Source: Bog-756 sp963833585 (GTDB lineage: Bacteria; Actinomycetota; Acidimicrobiia; Acidimicrobiales; RAAP-2). Taken from it: 64,000 nt of DNA. The stretch's first letter is position 1; each line of letters begins with the position of its first letter. A program made the translations under genes and the position numbers. Below, in pieces: positions 17,356-26,333 of the stretch. The notes below the pieces were generated by a model, which saw only the letters and a list, made by a program, of their open reading frames with translations, did no database searches and had not been told where the DNA came from. The stretch covers positions 682,001 through 746,000 of the forward strand of contig CAWHYF010000006.1 in assembly GCA_963833585.1 (NCBI GenBank), in the 5' to 3' direction.

Positions 17356-18497
17356 TCGAAGGTGACCACGCCTCGGATGTTCACGCCGTCGAGCATGTCC
17401 CGGTAGCCCTGGTTGATCTGGTCGAGGCGGTACGTCCTGGTGATCAGCTCGTCCAGTTTGAGCTGTCCCGAGCGGTACAGGGCCAGGAGGTTGGGGATGT
17501 CGAAGCGCGGGTTGGCCGCGCCGAAGATCACCCCCTTGATCTCCTTCTGCATCATGGCCAGGTCGAACAGGTTCACGCTGGCCTCCCGCTGCACCTGCGG
17601 GGCGACCCCGGTCACGACGCACGTTCCGCCCTTCCCCGTCAGGGAGAGGGCACCGGCCATCAGATCCCCGTACATCACGCCCGGGACCAGGATCACCGCG
17701 TCGGCCATCTGGCCCCGGGTCAACTCGGTGACCAGGGGCAGGGCCTCCTCCATGGACCCGGTCGCATGGGTGGCACCGAAATCGATCGCCGCCTTCTGCT
17801 TGAACTCCACTGGGTCGACGGCCACGATGTTCCGAGCCCCGACCATCTTGGCGCCCTGGACCGCGTTGATCCCGACCCCACCCACGCCGACCACCACCAC
17901 GGTGTCCCCGGGCGTCACCTCGGCCCGGTACACGGCCGAGCCCCAACCGGTGGCCACGCCACACGAGACCAAGGCCACCACCCCCAGCGGGAGATCGGCG
18001 TCGACCGCCACCAGCGAGGCCTCGTGGCTCACCCCGTGCTCGGCGAAGGTCCCCAGCTTGGACATGACGTTGAGCGGTTGGCCGTCCAGGTGGTAGCGCA
18101 CCGTGCCGTCCGAGATCTGCCCGGGGGCGAAGGTGGCCGCGCCCAGGTCGCAGAGGTTGGAGTGGCCGGTGATGCACATCTTGCACCGACCGCAGATGGG
18201 GAAGAAGCTGGCGGCCACGTGGTCACCGGGATGGAGGCTGGTGACGTCCGGGCCCACCTCGAGGACGATCCCTCCCCCCTCATGGCCTCCCACCATCGGG
18301 AAGAGCCCCCGCCTCGGCGGTTGGCCGCTGCCCGCCTCCGAGCCCATCTCGCTCCGCTGGAGATGCTCGTCGGAGTGGCACAAGCCGGCGGCCGCCCACT
18401 TGACCAGCACCTCGTGGGTCCGGGGCGGATCGAGCTCGATCTCCTCGATCTTCCAGTCCTGCTCCCGGCCCCACAGGACCGCGGCATGCGTCTTCAT
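17352..18497 (-). CDS. NDMA-dependent-type zinc alcohol dehydrogenase
   Basis: 381-residue medium-chain dehydrogenase. Catalytic zinc ligands are C40 (G-L-C-H-S-D-E-H) and the His of G-G-H-E-G-G-G; the structural zinc site is C-G-R-C-K-M-C-I-T-G-H-S-N-L-C; the Rossmann motif is V-G-V-G-G-V-G. Overall sequence matches the actinobacterial class III ADH/NDMA-dependent group, which oxidises alcohols with tightly bound NAD and an external acceptor. The start is the ATG at 18497, preceded by GGGGGA, not the in-frame start 21 nt upstream. The divergent TetR gene at 18711 is a likely regulator. Confidence 0.88.
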   Translation of the reverse strand: MKTHAAVLWGREQDWKIEEIELDPPRTHEVLVKWAAAGLCHSDEHLQRSEMGSEAGSGQPPRRGLFPMVGGHEGGGIVLEVGPDVTSLHPGDHVAASFFPICGRCKMCITGHSNLCDLGAATFAPGQISDGTVRYHLDGQPLNVMSKLGTFAEHGVSHEASLVAVDADLPLGVVALVSCGVATGWGSAVYRAEVTPGDTVVVVGVGGVGINAVQGAKMVGARNIVAVDPVEFKQKAAIDFGATHATGSMEEALPLVTELTRGQMADAVILVPGVMYGDLMAGALSLTGKGGTCVVTGVAPQVQREASVNLFDLAMMQKEIKGVIFGAANPRFDIPNLLALYRSGQLKLDELITRTYRLDQINQGYRDMLDGVNIRGVVTFE

Positions 18498-18564
18498 CGT
18501 CCCCCATTCTCGGGCCATACCCGGCCGACGGCACGGCCCGGTGCTTGACCCACCCGCAGCTTAG

Positions 18565-18579
18565 TGTCACAGTACGACA
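18565..18579. promoter_or_regulatory. Candidate TetR operator in the divergent promoter region
   Basis: The inverted repeat TGTC-ACAGTAC-GACA lies in the 213-bp gap between the divergent dehydrogenase (start 18497) and TetR gene (start 18711). TetR regulators usually bind palindromes of about 15-20 bp in such gaps. Arms are only 4 bp, so support is modest. Confidence 0.35.
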
Positions 18580-18710
18580 TGAAAGCAAGGGGAGGTGGCG
18601 CGTGACGATCGGGAGGGCCCCCAGCCGGTGCCGCGGGCGGTTGGAATTCCCCATTGCGCCGGGAGCCCTCCGGGCCGACGGTCGCGTCACCACGGAGGTG
18701 GCGTAGCGGG

Positions 18711-19337
18711 ATGGACGCGGTGGCCGCCCCGCCGGGGCCGGACCCTCCGACCGGACGGCCCTACGACGGTACGCTCCGCCGTGAACGGGCGGCCGAGACC
18801 CGGGAGAAGATCCTCGACGCCGGCTCCGAGCTGATCCACCGCACCTCGGTACGAGACTGGAAGCGACTGACCGTCCGGGCCGTCGCCGAGCGGGCCGGGG
18901 TCAACGAACGGACCGTCTACCGCTACTTCGGAAGCGAGCGGGGACTGCGCGACGCGGTGATGCACCGGAACGAGCAGGAGGCCGGCATCGAGTTGGATGG
19001 CATGGGGGTCGAGGACATCGCCACGGTGGCGGCGCAGATCTTCGAGCACGTGGCCCAGTATCCGAGGGAACCCCGCCCTGCGCTCGAACCGACCCTGGCG
19101 GCGGCGAAAGAACGACAACAGGATGCTCTCCTTTCGGCCGTCACCGCGGCGACCGAGGGGTGGTCGGACCAGGACCGGTTGGTCGCCGCCGCCGCCTTCG
19201 ACCTGCTGTGGAGCGTGGCCAGCTACGAGCGCCTGGTGGTCGACTGGCCGGTCGACCACGACCGGGCCGTCGAGGGGATCTGCTGGGTCATCGGATTGGT
19301 CGGGGAGGCCGTACGGAACGGTCGGAGACCAGGATGA
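18711..19337 (+). CDS. TetR-family transcriptional regulator
   Basis: 208-residue regulator with the TetR helix-turn-helix at about residues 25-72 (E-T-R-E-K-I-L-D-A-G through A-E-R-A-G-V-N-E-R-T-V-Y-R-Y-F-G). The C-terminal half is a helical ligand-binding domain with no recognisable specificity. The start is the ATG at 18711 with GGAGGTGG about 9 nt upstream; an earlier in-frame start at 18654 lacks such a site. Its divergent placement to the alcohol dehydrogenase suggests control of the catabolic genes on either side. Confidence 0.88.
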   Translation: MDAVAAPPGPDPPTGRPYDGTLRRERAAETREKILDAGSELIHRTSVRDWKRLTVRAVAERAGVNERTVYRYFGSERGLRDAVMHRNEQEAGIELDGMGVEDIATVAAQIFEHVAQYPREPRPALEPTLAAAKERQQDALLSAVTAATEGWSDQDRLVAAAAFDLLWSVASYERLVVDWPVDHDRAVEGICWVIGLVGEAVRNGRRPG

Positions 19338-19366
19338 TGCCCACCACCGTGGTGTGGCCGGCGGTG

Positions 19367-20161
19367 TCAGCCGGGAGCGCCCTCCTTCGGAGCGGCCGGG
19401 GAGGCCGTCGGCAGGGGGCGGACCGGACGACCCGCCACCGTCCCCCCGTCCACCGGGACCACGATGCCGGTGATCTGCGCCGAGCGGTCACTGGCCAGGA
19501 AGAGGACGGCCTCGGCCACGTCCTCCGGGGTCCCCTGGCGCTGAAGGGGCTGGTCGAGTTCGATCGTCGGCCAGAGGTCGTAGCTGGTGATGCCCGTCGG
19601 GATGTGGCCTGGGGCGATGCAGTTCACCCGGACGCCGAATTCGGCCACGTCGGTGGCCACCATGCGGCTGAACTGGACGATCGCCGCCTTGGACGTTCGG
19701 TAGGCGATCGGCGGTCCGCCCCCGGTCAGGCCGCCGATCGACGCGGTGTTGACGATCGAACCACCCCCGTGCTGGGCCATGTGCCGGCCGGCCCGCTGGG
19801 TCCCGATGATCACGCCGAACAGGTTCACCGCCATCACCCGGTCGTAGTCGCGGAGATCGTCCCGCAGGAAGCGGCGGAACGAGCTGGAGATGCCGGCGTT
19901 GTTGACCATGACGTGCAGTCCGCCGAAGGTGTCCACGGCCAGGTCGACCAGGGCCTGGACGTCATCCACGTCGGACACGTCGGTCCGGCGGAAGATCACG
20001 TCGTCACCCAGCTCGGCGGCCAGGGACTCACCCTGGTCCACCGCGACATCGGCCACGACCACCCTGGCACCCTGGCGAGCGAACAGCTCGGCTGTGGCCC
20101 GGCCGATCCCGCTCGCCCCCCCCGTGACGATGGCGACCTTCCCCGAGAGTTCCATGCCCAT
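19367..20161 (-). CDS. Short-chain dehydrogenase/reductase (SDR)
   Basis: 264-residue classical SDR: cofactor motif T-G-G-A-S-G-I-G near residue 14, N-N-A-G, catalytic Ser in N-T-A-S-I-G, and Y-x-x-x-K as Y-R-T-S-K. D-V-A following the second strand (V-V-V-A-D-V) favours NAD(H). The terminal P-V-D-G-G-T is intact and followed by about 20 extra residues rich in Pro and Ala. Start taken at the ATG at 20161 (AAAGGT upstream); an ATG six nucleotides downstream is possible. It faces the P450 gene at 20346 divergently and probably oxidises a hydroxyl in the same pathway. Confidence 0.87.
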   Translation of the reverse strand: MGMELSGKVAIVTGGASGIGRATAELFARQGARVVVADVAVDQGESLAAELGDDVIFRRTDVSDVDDVQALVDLAVDTFGGLHVMVNNAGISSSFRRFLRDDLRDYDRVMAVNLFGVIIGTQRAGRHMAQHGGGSIVNTASIGGLTGGGPPIAYRTSKAAIVQFSRMVATDVAEFGVRVNCIAPGHIPTGITSYDLWPTIELDQPLQRQGTPEDVAEAVLFLASDRSAQITGIVVPVDGGTVAGRPVRPLPTASPAAPKEGAPG

Positions 20162-20345
20162 GTGCAGCGGTACCTTTCGACTGGCGTCCGGCACCGGGCC
20201 GCGACCCTGGTGCCTCGGCGCCCACCGGCTCGTCCGAGTCCGGCGCGGCCACCGAACCTAGCGCGGGCGCACCCGACCGGACGCCACCGCCGACCTTCGT
20301 ATCCGACCGATCAGGGCAGCCGCCCGTAACCATCCTGGAGCACCT

Positions 20346-21602
20346 GTGAGCGACCAGCAGTTCGAGTCCACCGACTTCTTCGGCACCAAGGACCTCATCG
20401 ACAACCCGTACCCCTACCTCGGGCAGCTACGGGACAAGTGCCCCGTAGTCCAAGAGCCCTTCCACGACGTCTTCATGGTGACCGGGTACGACGAGGCCAT
20501 CGAGGTCTACCACGACATGGAGACCTTCTCGGCCTGCAACTCGGCCATCGGTCCCTTCGCCAGATTCCCCGTGCCCCTGGAGGGGGACGACATCACCGAG
20601 ATCATCGAGACCTATCGCGACGGCCTTCCCTTCGGCGACCAGCTGCCCACCTTCGACCCCCCCAAGCACACCGCCCAACGCGGGCTCCTGATGCGGTTGA
20701 TCACCCCCAAGCGCCTCAAGGAGAACGAAGCATCCCTGCAGCGCCTGGCCGACACCCAGATCGACCGTTACCACGCCGGGGGCGCGTGCGAGTTCATCGG
20801 TGAGTACGCCCAGCCCTACACGATGCTGGTCGTCGCCGACCTGCTCGGCGTGCCCGAGGAGGACCACCCGGAATTCCTCGAGAAGCTCATGCACACCGGC
20901 CACCTGGAGATGACCCACAGCCCCCTCGAGTACCTCTACGCCCAGTTCACCCGCTACATCGAGGACCGCCGGCGCGAGCCCCGCGACGACGTGATGACCG
21001 GGCTGGCCACGGCCACCTTCCCCGACGGCTCATTGCCGCCGGTGGAGGACGTCATGAAGATCGCGTCCAATCTGTTCGCCGCCGGACAGGAGACCACGGC
21101 CCGACTCCTCGGAACGGCCCTGCAGACCCTGGCCGAACGGCCCGAACTCCAGCAGCGGCTCCGGGACGACCGCTCCCTCGTCGCCCCCTTCATCGAGGAG
21201 ACCTTGCGGCTGGAACCGCCCATCAACGGCACGTTCCGGCTCTCGCGCACACCGACCAAGGTCCGGGACACCGAGATCCCGGCGGGCAGCACGGTGATGG
21301 TGCTGCCCAGCGGAGCCAACCGCGACCCGCGCCAATTCGAGGATCCCGACGAGCTGCGGCTCGACCGCGACAATGCCCGCCAGCACATCGCCTTCGGTCA
21401 CGGCATCCACACCTGCGCCGGGGCCCCGCTGGCCCGGGCCGAGTCCAACGTCTCCCTCCAACGCCTGCTCGACCGGATGGCGGACATCCGCATCTCGGAG
21501 TCCCACCACGGTCCGCCCGGTGACCGTCGCTGGGAGTACACACCCACCTGGATGCTCCGGGGTCACGATCGGCTGTACCTGGAGTTCACCCCCATCGGCT
21601 GA
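20346..21602 (+). CDS. Cytochrome P450
   Basis: 418-residue P450, only distantly similar to the one at 15703. The heme motif is F-G-H-G-I-H-T-C-A-G with Cys357; the I-helix A-G-Q-E-T-T is canonical; ExxR is E-E-T-L-R. It starts with GTG 6-7 nt after GGAG. A substrate-rich B-C loop region (E-D-x-x-E at about 80-95) is longer than average. The gene is followed 153 bp later by an amidohydrolase on the same strand, the same P450-amidohydrolase pairing seen at 14514-16932 on the other strand. Confidence 0.92.
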   Translation: MSDQQFESTDFFGTKDLIDNPYPYLGQLRDKCPVVQEPFHDVFMVTGYDEAIEVYHDMETFSACNSAIGPFARFPVPLEGDDITEIIETYRDGLPFGDQLPTFDPPKHTAQRGLLMRLITPKRLKENEASLQRLADTQIDRYHAGGACEFIGEYAQPYTMLVVADLLGVPEEDHPEFLEKLMHTGHLEMTHSPLEYLYAQFTRYIEDRRREPRDDVMTGLATATFPDGSLPPVEDVMKIASNLFAAGQETTARLLGTALQTLAERPELQQRLRDDRSLVAPFIEETLRLEPPINGTFRLSRTPTKVRDTEIPAGSTVMVLPSGANRDPRQFEDPDELRLDRDNARQHIAFGHGIHTCAGAPLARAESNVSLQRLLDRMADIRISESHHGPPGDRRWEYTPTWMLRGHDRLYLEFTPIG

Positions 21603-21755
21603 GTCGGCCGTCCGGGCCCACCGAGCGCACCACCGGCGGCGGCCCATGGGTTGCCGTCGGTTCGGCCCGGACCGGAGCGGGCTCCTCTGTGCGAGGATTG
21701 ATTCCGCTCCTGCAACGATCACACGGCACTGATTTCCAGAGGAAGCGAGGTTCTC

Positions 21756-22946
21756 GTGGCCAAGTACGAAGGTCCGGTGTTCGACGCCGACAACCACCTC
21801 TACGAGACCGAGGATGCGCTCACCCGTTACCTGCCGAAGGGGTTCGACGGGTTCATCAAGTACGTGCAGGTCAAGGGGCGGACGAAGATCGCCATCGCCA
21901 ATCACATCAGTGAATCCATTCCCAACCCCACCTTTGAGGTGGTGGCCCCTCCCGGCGCGTTCGCGGCGTACTTTTCCGGGCACAACACCGAGGGAAAGAC
22001 CCTCCGCGAGCTCGCCGGTGAGCCGATCCGGGCAATCGACGCCTTTCGCTCGGCCGAACCGCGCCTGGCCCTGCTCGACGAGACCGGTGTCGACGCGGCC
22101 CTGATGTTCCCGACCCTGGCCAGTCTGATCGAGGTCAACCTTCTCGACGATCCCGAGATGACCTGCACCGTGATCCACGCCTACAACCAGTGGCTCCATG
22201 ACGAGTGGACGTTCGACTACCACCATCGGATCTTCGCCACCCCGGTGGTGAATCCGTGCCTGCCCGAGCGCGGCATCGCCGAACTCGAATGGGTGCTCGA
22301 ACGGGGGGCGAAGGTGGTGCTGCTACGACCGGGGCCCGTGGCCGGGACCAGGGGCACGAAGTCGCCCTTCCTGCCGGAGTTCGACCCCTTCTGGGCCACG
22401 GTGGCCGATTCGGGGGTGCTGGTGGCCATGCACGCATCCGACTCCGGCTACCAGCGCCATGCCAACGAGTGGGAAGGCGACGCACGCGACATGCAGCCCT
22501 TCGCCCCGCGTCCGTTCAGCGACGCGGTCAATACCGGGCGGCCCATCAGCGACACGGTGACCTCCGCCATCGCCCACGGGATGTTGAGCCGGTTCCCCAC
22601 GGTGCGGCTGATGAGCGTCGAGAACGGTGGGAGTTGGGCGCTTCCGTGCCTGAAGGCGCTCGAGAAGACCTACGGCAAGATGCCCTACGCCTTCGCCGAG
22701 CACCCCCGCGAGGTCTTCCTGCGCAACATCTACATCAATCCGTTCTGGGAGGACTCGCTCGAGGCCCTCATCGATGTGATGACCCCGGAACACATCATGT
22801 TCGGATCGGACTATCCGCACCCCGAGGGTCTGGCCGAACCGTTCGAATGGGCCCAGGAGGTCTCCGACCTCTACCCCCAGGACGCAGTCCGGAAGATCAT
22901 GGGCGGAAACATGTTCGACCTGCTGGGGCTGCAGCAACCCGCCTGA
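21756..22946 (+). CDS. Amidohydrolase-2 family protein
   Basis: 396-residue TIM-barrel hydrolase: V-F-D-A-D-N-H-L-Y-E at the N-terminus (D-x-D-x-H variant), V-A-M-H-A-S-D-S near residue 225, and the catalytic Asp block H-I-M-F-G-S-D-Y-P-H-P-E-G near residue 350. It belongs to the same broad family as the protein at 14514 but is not a close copy. The GTG start follows GAGG. Proteins of this subgroup cluster with P450s and dehydrogenases in actinobacteria; the metal (likely Zn) and substrate are not determined by sequence. Confidence 0.85.
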   Translation: MAKYEGPVFDADNHLYETEDALTRYLPKGFDGFIKYVQVKGRTKIAIANHISESIPNPTFEVVAPPGAFAAYFSGHNTEGKTLRELAGEPIRAIDAFRSAEPRLALLDETGVDAALMFPTLASLIEVNLLDDPEMTCTVIHAYNQWLHDEWTFDYHHRIFATPVVNPCLPERGIAELEWVLERGAKVVLLRPGPVAGTRGTKSPFLPEFDPFWATVADSGVLVAMHASDSGYQRHANEWEGDARDMQPFAPRPFSDAVNTGRPISDTVTSAIAHGMLSRFPTVRLMSVENGGSWALPCLKALEKTYGKMPYAFAEHPREVFLRNIYINPFWEDSLEALIDVMTPEHIMFGSDYPHPEGLAEPFEWAQEVSDLYPQDAVRKIMGGNMFDLLGLQQPA

Positions 22947-23120
22947 CGATCAGGGTGCGGAGCGGATGCCAAGGGCTTCGTCCGGGAAGGTCCGGGTCGC
23001 GGCCCGGGGGTCCTGCTCGTCCGTCGAGAGGCGTGGGTAGTGCCACACCCCTCCCGAAGGCCGCCCCCGGCTGGAGCTTGGTCGATTGGAGGCCGACCCC
23101 ACCGTGAGCTGCCGCCGGCA

Positions 23121-24338
23121 ATGTCCTCGATGATGGCCCGCCGGGCCAGGTCCTTGGCAGCGGTCCTGGCCGTCTCGGCCGCTGTGGCGCTGGTGGCAGC
23201 CTGTGGCACCTCGGCCGAGCAGACCGCCACCCCCACCTCGACGACGGTCGGTCGGGTGGATGCCTCCGGAACGGTGTGGTTGTGTCGCCCCGGTGTGGCC
23301 GACAATCCCTGTCTGGCCAACCTGACCACGACGGTGGTCCGCGCCGACGGAACGAAGTCCGTGCAGCGCAGTGCGCCGGCCAAGCACCCGCCGATCGACT
23401 GCTTCTACGTCTACCCCACGGTCAGCAGGCAGAAGACGGCGAATGCCAATCTGCACGTCGATCCCGAGGAGACCGCAGTGGCCATGGCCCAAGCGTCCCG
23501 CTTCTCCCAGGTGTGCAAGGTCTACGCCCCGATGTATCCACAGCTGACCACGACGGGTATCGGGCTCGGTGGCAGGACGATCGACGCCAAGGCCGCAGCC
23601 ACCGCCTACCTCGGGGTGCTCTCGGCGTGGAAGGACTACCTGGCTCACGACAACCATCAGCGGGGAGTGGTGCTGATCGGGCACTCCCAGGGATCCTCGC
23701 TGCTCATCCCGCTCATCCGCCGGGAGATCGATCCCAGTCCGACCGAACGTCAGCTTCTCGTCTCCGCTCTGTTGATGGGAGGCAATGTGACGGTGCCCAC
23801 CGGCCAGACCGAGGGCGGAGACTTCAAGAACATCCCAGCCTGCCAGTCGAACCAGCAGATCGGTTGTGTGGTGGCCTATTCGAGCTTCGACACCACCCCC
23901 CCGGCCAACAGCTTCTTCGGCCGGGTGGGGAGCGGCATCGGTGCTCGGTCGGGACTGGGCTCCACCCCGGCCGGCGGCGTACAGGTCCTGTGCACCAACC
24001 CGGCGTCGCTGACCGGCGGAACCGGCGCCCTGCTCCCGTACTTCGTCACCCAGCCGTTCCCCGGAGCCCGGGGGACCTTCGATCCGAAGGCCACCGTCCG
24101 TGTCTCGACCCCCTGGGTCAGCTATCCCGACCTCTATGCCGCGACCTGTGAGGACAGCGGTGGGGCCAGCTGGCTGCAGGTCAGCGCCCCGGTCACGTCC
24201 GGTGACCACCGTCCCGTCGTGGGCCCGGCGCTCGGACCGCGGTGGGGTCTGCACCTGGTCGACGTGAATGTCGCATTGGGCAATTTGGTCGATCTGGTGG
24301 GTGACCAGGCGACCGCCTATCGCCAGCTGCACCGGTGA
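23121..24338 (+). CDS. DUF3089-family alpha/beta-hydrolase-like lipoprotein
   Basis: 405-residue lipoprotein: N-terminal Arg cluster, hydrophobic stretch and lipobox V-A-A-C with the lipidated Cys at 28. The DUF3089 domain follows, with D-C-F-Y-V-Y-P-T-V (about residue 95) and the nucleophile elbow G-H-S-Q-G-S near residue 190; a C-terminal His-containing segment W-G-L-H-L-V-D-V-N could complete a triad. An esterase-like activity at the outer membrane face is inferred from the fold. Start choice (23121, or the Mets 9-12 nt downstream) is uncertain because no strong ribosome binding site is visible. It converges on tRNA-Thr. Confidence 0.75.
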   Translation: MSSMMARRARSLAAVLAVSAAVALVAACGTSAEQTATPTSTTVGRVDASGTVWLCRPGVADNPCLANLTTTVVRADGTKSVQRSAPAKHPPIDCFYVYPTVSRQKTANANLHVDPEETAVAMAQASRFSQVCKVYAPMYPQLTTTGIGLGGRTIDAKAAATAYLGVLSAWKDYLAHDNHQRGVVLIGHSQGSSLLIPLIRREIDPSPTERQLLVSALLMGGNVTVPTGQTEGGDFKNIPACQSNQQIGCVVAYSSFDTTPPANSFFGRVGSGIGARSGLGSTPAGGVQVLCTNPASLTGGTGALLPYFVTQPFPGARGTFDPKATVRVSTPWVSYPDLYAATCEDSGGASWLQVSAPVTSGDHRPVVGPALGPRWGLHLVDVNVALGNLVDLVGDQATAYRQLHR

Positions 24339-24447
24339 CTCGGACCTGCCGGTAGATGCGCTCCCGGCGGGCGCCCGGGATGGCCTCCGCCACCGAGGGT
24401 TGCCAGCCATCGGGCCAAGCACCTGTGCCTCGTCCAACCGCCGCCGA

Positions 24448-24519
24448 GCCTGGGAGGAGAATCGAACTCCTGACCTACGCATTACGAGTGCGTTGCTCTA
24501 CCGACTGAGCTACCCAGGC
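24448..24519 (-). tRNA. tRNA-Thr (anticodon CGT)
   Basis: 72-nt cloverleaf on the minus strand. The acceptor arms GCCTGGG/CCCAGGC pair fully; the anticodon stem ACGCA/TGCGT encloses the loop CTCGTAA, anticodon CGT; the T-loop is TTCGATT with stem AGGAG/CTCCT. CCA is not encoded. The common spurious antisense translation N-R-T-P-D-L-R-I across it confirms the position. Confidence 0.96.
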
Positions 24520-24702
24520 GTGCCGGTCCGCTCCCGATGCGACCGACCCGAGTCTCAACCGCTCCCACGTGTCAGCCCCACTTCGGAGCCCAGCGGCGAC
24601 CACAGTAGCGTCCGGAACCGAGAGGAGATCGAATCCCGGCCCGGCGCCGGGCTGCCCCGGACCACCCGTGGATCTCCCTCAGGCTCCCCTCCGGCCGTCT
24701 CG

Positions 24703-24708
24703 TACACT
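24703..24708 (+). promoter_or_regulatory. -10 element of a leaderless promoter
   Basis: TACACT is followed by GACCGG and then ATG (24715). Almost the same string occurs before the alpha/beta hydrolase start at 50765 (TACACT, GACCGGCC, ATG). A -35 is not obvious. Confidence 0.5.
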
Positions 24709-24714
24709 GACCGG

Positions 24715-25206
24715 ATGGCGGACGTCGCGAACACCGGCTTCGGCATCGGAATCGGGCTGCTCTTCTTCGGCTACGGGGTCGTGATCCTCGGCTCCCTGGC
24801 GTTCATGATCGTCGCCCTGGTCGATATCGTCCGGCGCCCCGACTGGCAGTGGAAGTTGGCCCACCAGGAGAAAGTGCTCTGGCTCCTGCTGGTGATCCTG
24901 GTGAACTTTCTCGCCATCCCATCCCTGATCTACTGGTTCTCGGTCCGAAAGAAGCTGCTCGCCGTCGACGAGCAGGCCAAGGCCGGAGCGTTCGGCCCGG
25001 GGCACCTGGGGTGGACCGGCTGGGAGCCCGGGCCGGGCGCGCCCGTGGCGATTCCCCCGGGGTGGTATCGGGATCCGAGCGGAGAACACCAGCTCCGATG
25101 GTGGGGCGGAACCGTGTGGTCCGACCAGGTCTGGGACGGGCCGGTGGTTCCCACGGCCGGAACCGTCGTCCCTGGCCAGGGTTCCACCGGCCCCGCCGCC
25201 GGATAG
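24715..25206 (+). CDS. PLDc_N-domain membrane protein with C-terminal DUF2510
   Basis: 163-residue protein: two membrane helices (about 8-38 and 52-75) in the phospholipase-D-nuclease N-terminal (PLDc_N) arrangement, including V-D-I-V-R-R-P-D-W, followed by a soluble DUF2510 motif P-P-G-W-Y-R-D-P-S-G-E-H-Q-L-R-W-W near residue 120. The catalytic HKD domain of phospholipase D is absent, so it is probably a membrane or envelope accessory protein. TACACT (24703-24708) lies 6 nt before the ATG and there is no Shine-Dalgarno, so a leaderless start is likely. An open frame reaches back across the tRNA but is not coding there. Confidence 0.82.
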   Translation: MADVANTGFGIGIGLLFFGYGVVILGSLAFMIVALVDIVRRPDWQWKLAHQEKVLWLLLVILVNFLAIPSLIYWFSVRKKLLAVDEQAKAGAFGPGHLGWTGWEPGPGAPVAIPPGWYRDPSGEHQLRWWGGTVWSDQVWDGPVVPTAGTVVPGQGSTGPAAG

Positions 25207-25220
25207 CGCCCCTCGCCCGC

Positions 25221-26333
25221 TCAGCCCACCATGCCCGACAGTTGGACCATCAGGGCGTCCATCAGCAGCGACTCGTTGGGATTGCGGACCAGGGCCGCCG
25301 AGGCCTCGTGGACCGCCGCCACCTGTCCAACCGCCCGACGGTCCTCGGCCGCGCTGCCGGCCGAGTGGGCCCGCTGATCGGCCCCGATGGTGTCCACCAG
25401 GCGGTCCCGGTAGACCTCGGCCAGGGTGGCCAGTCCGAACCGCAGGTCGTCGGTGCGCCACCGCCGCTCCTCCCGCTTGTGGCCCTCCTCCACCTGCCGG
25501 CGCCCGGGGATGGCCTTGGCCCCCATCGACTCGGCCTGCTCGGCCAGCGCCTCGAGCTCGGCGGCGTGCTGTTGGCGGAGGGGTGCCAGCGCCTCGTCAG
25601 CCGCCGCGAGCAGCTCAGATGCGACGGCGGCGGCGGCGGCCCCGGTCCCGTCCAGCCGGCTCGGCACCGACCGCCACCGCTCCTGCCGGGCCACGAAACC
25701 GGGGTCGCTCACCAGCAGACGGGCCCGGTCCAGGCTCCCCGCCGAGGCTCGGGCCACCGAGTCGGCGTGGTCTCGGTCGACGCCGTGCTCGACCAGCCAG
25801 TTCGCCACTGTCGCCGAGGCCACGGCCTCGAAGGGCACCCGCACGCACCGGCTCACGATGGTGGCCAGATCGGGCGGGAGGTCATCGGCTACGAGCAGGA
25901 AGACGGTCGACGGAGGCGGCTCCTCCACCGTCTTCAACAGCGCGGGCACCGAGTCTCTGGCCAGGTGGACATCGGTCACCATCAGGACTTGGCGGGAGGC
26001 CTCCAGCGGCCGACGTTGGGCCCGGGTGACGATGGACTGGGCGTCGGCCACGCTGATCGAGGCCCCGGTCCGCTCCACCACCACCAGGTCCGGGTGGGTG
26101 CCGGCCAGGGCCCGGCGACAGGTGTTGCAAGCACCGCATCCCCCGTCGGGACACAGCAATGCCGCGGCCAGGCCCCGGGCCGCAGCCCGTTTCCCCGATC
26201 CGGACGGGCCGTGCAGCAGGTAGGCGTGGACCGGCCGGTGCGCCGCCGCCCGCAATTGGGCGACCGCCCGGGACTGCCCCACCACCTCTTCGAACAGTTC
26301 GGGGACCGGGGTTCCGGCCCGCTCGGCGCTCAT
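25221..26333 (-). CDS. holB: DNA polymerase III delta-prime subunit
   Basis: 370-residue clamp-loader subunit. It has a Walker A-like G-P-S-G-S-G-K-R near residue 45, and a four-Cys zinc module C-P-D-G-G-C-G-A-C-N-T-C near residue 65, with the downstream motifs T-H-P-D-L and L-L-K-T-V-E-E-P-P typical of delta-prime/gamma proteins. An S-R-C motif (sensor 1 region, I-V-S-R-C) is present. The ATG at 26333 overlaps the stop of the thymidylate kinase gene by 4 nt (ATGA), the standard tmk-holB coupling. The N-terminus of the longer open frame upstream is the tmk shadow. Confidence 0.9.
   Translation of the reverse strand: MSAERAGTPVPELFEEVVGQSRAVAQLRAAAHRPVHAYLLHGPSGSGKRAAARGLAAALLCPDGGCGACNTCRRALAGTHPDLVVVERTGASISVADAQSIVTRAQRRPLEASRQVLMVTDVHLARDSVPALLKTVEEPPPSTVFLLVADDLPPDLATIVSRCVRVPFEAVASATVANWLVEHGVDRDHADSVARASAGSLDRARLLVSDPGFVARQERWRSVPSRLDGTGAAAAAVASELLAAADEALAPLRQQHAAELEALAEQAESMGAKAIPGRRQVEEGHKREERRWRTDDLRFGLATLAEVYRDRLVDTIGADQRAHSAGSAAEDRRAVGQVAAVHEASAALVRNPNESLLMDALMVQLSGMVG

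Noticed and set aside
22950..24482. 510-codon minus-strand frame
   Set aside because: Antisense to the DUF3089 lipoprotein; Arg/Gly/His-rich with no domain. High GC keeps such frames open.
24268..24714. Upstream extension of the PLDc_N gene across tRNA-Thr
   Set aside because: The segment reads N-R-T-P-D-L-R-I, the typical tRNA antisense artefact; the real start at 24715 has its own -10 element.
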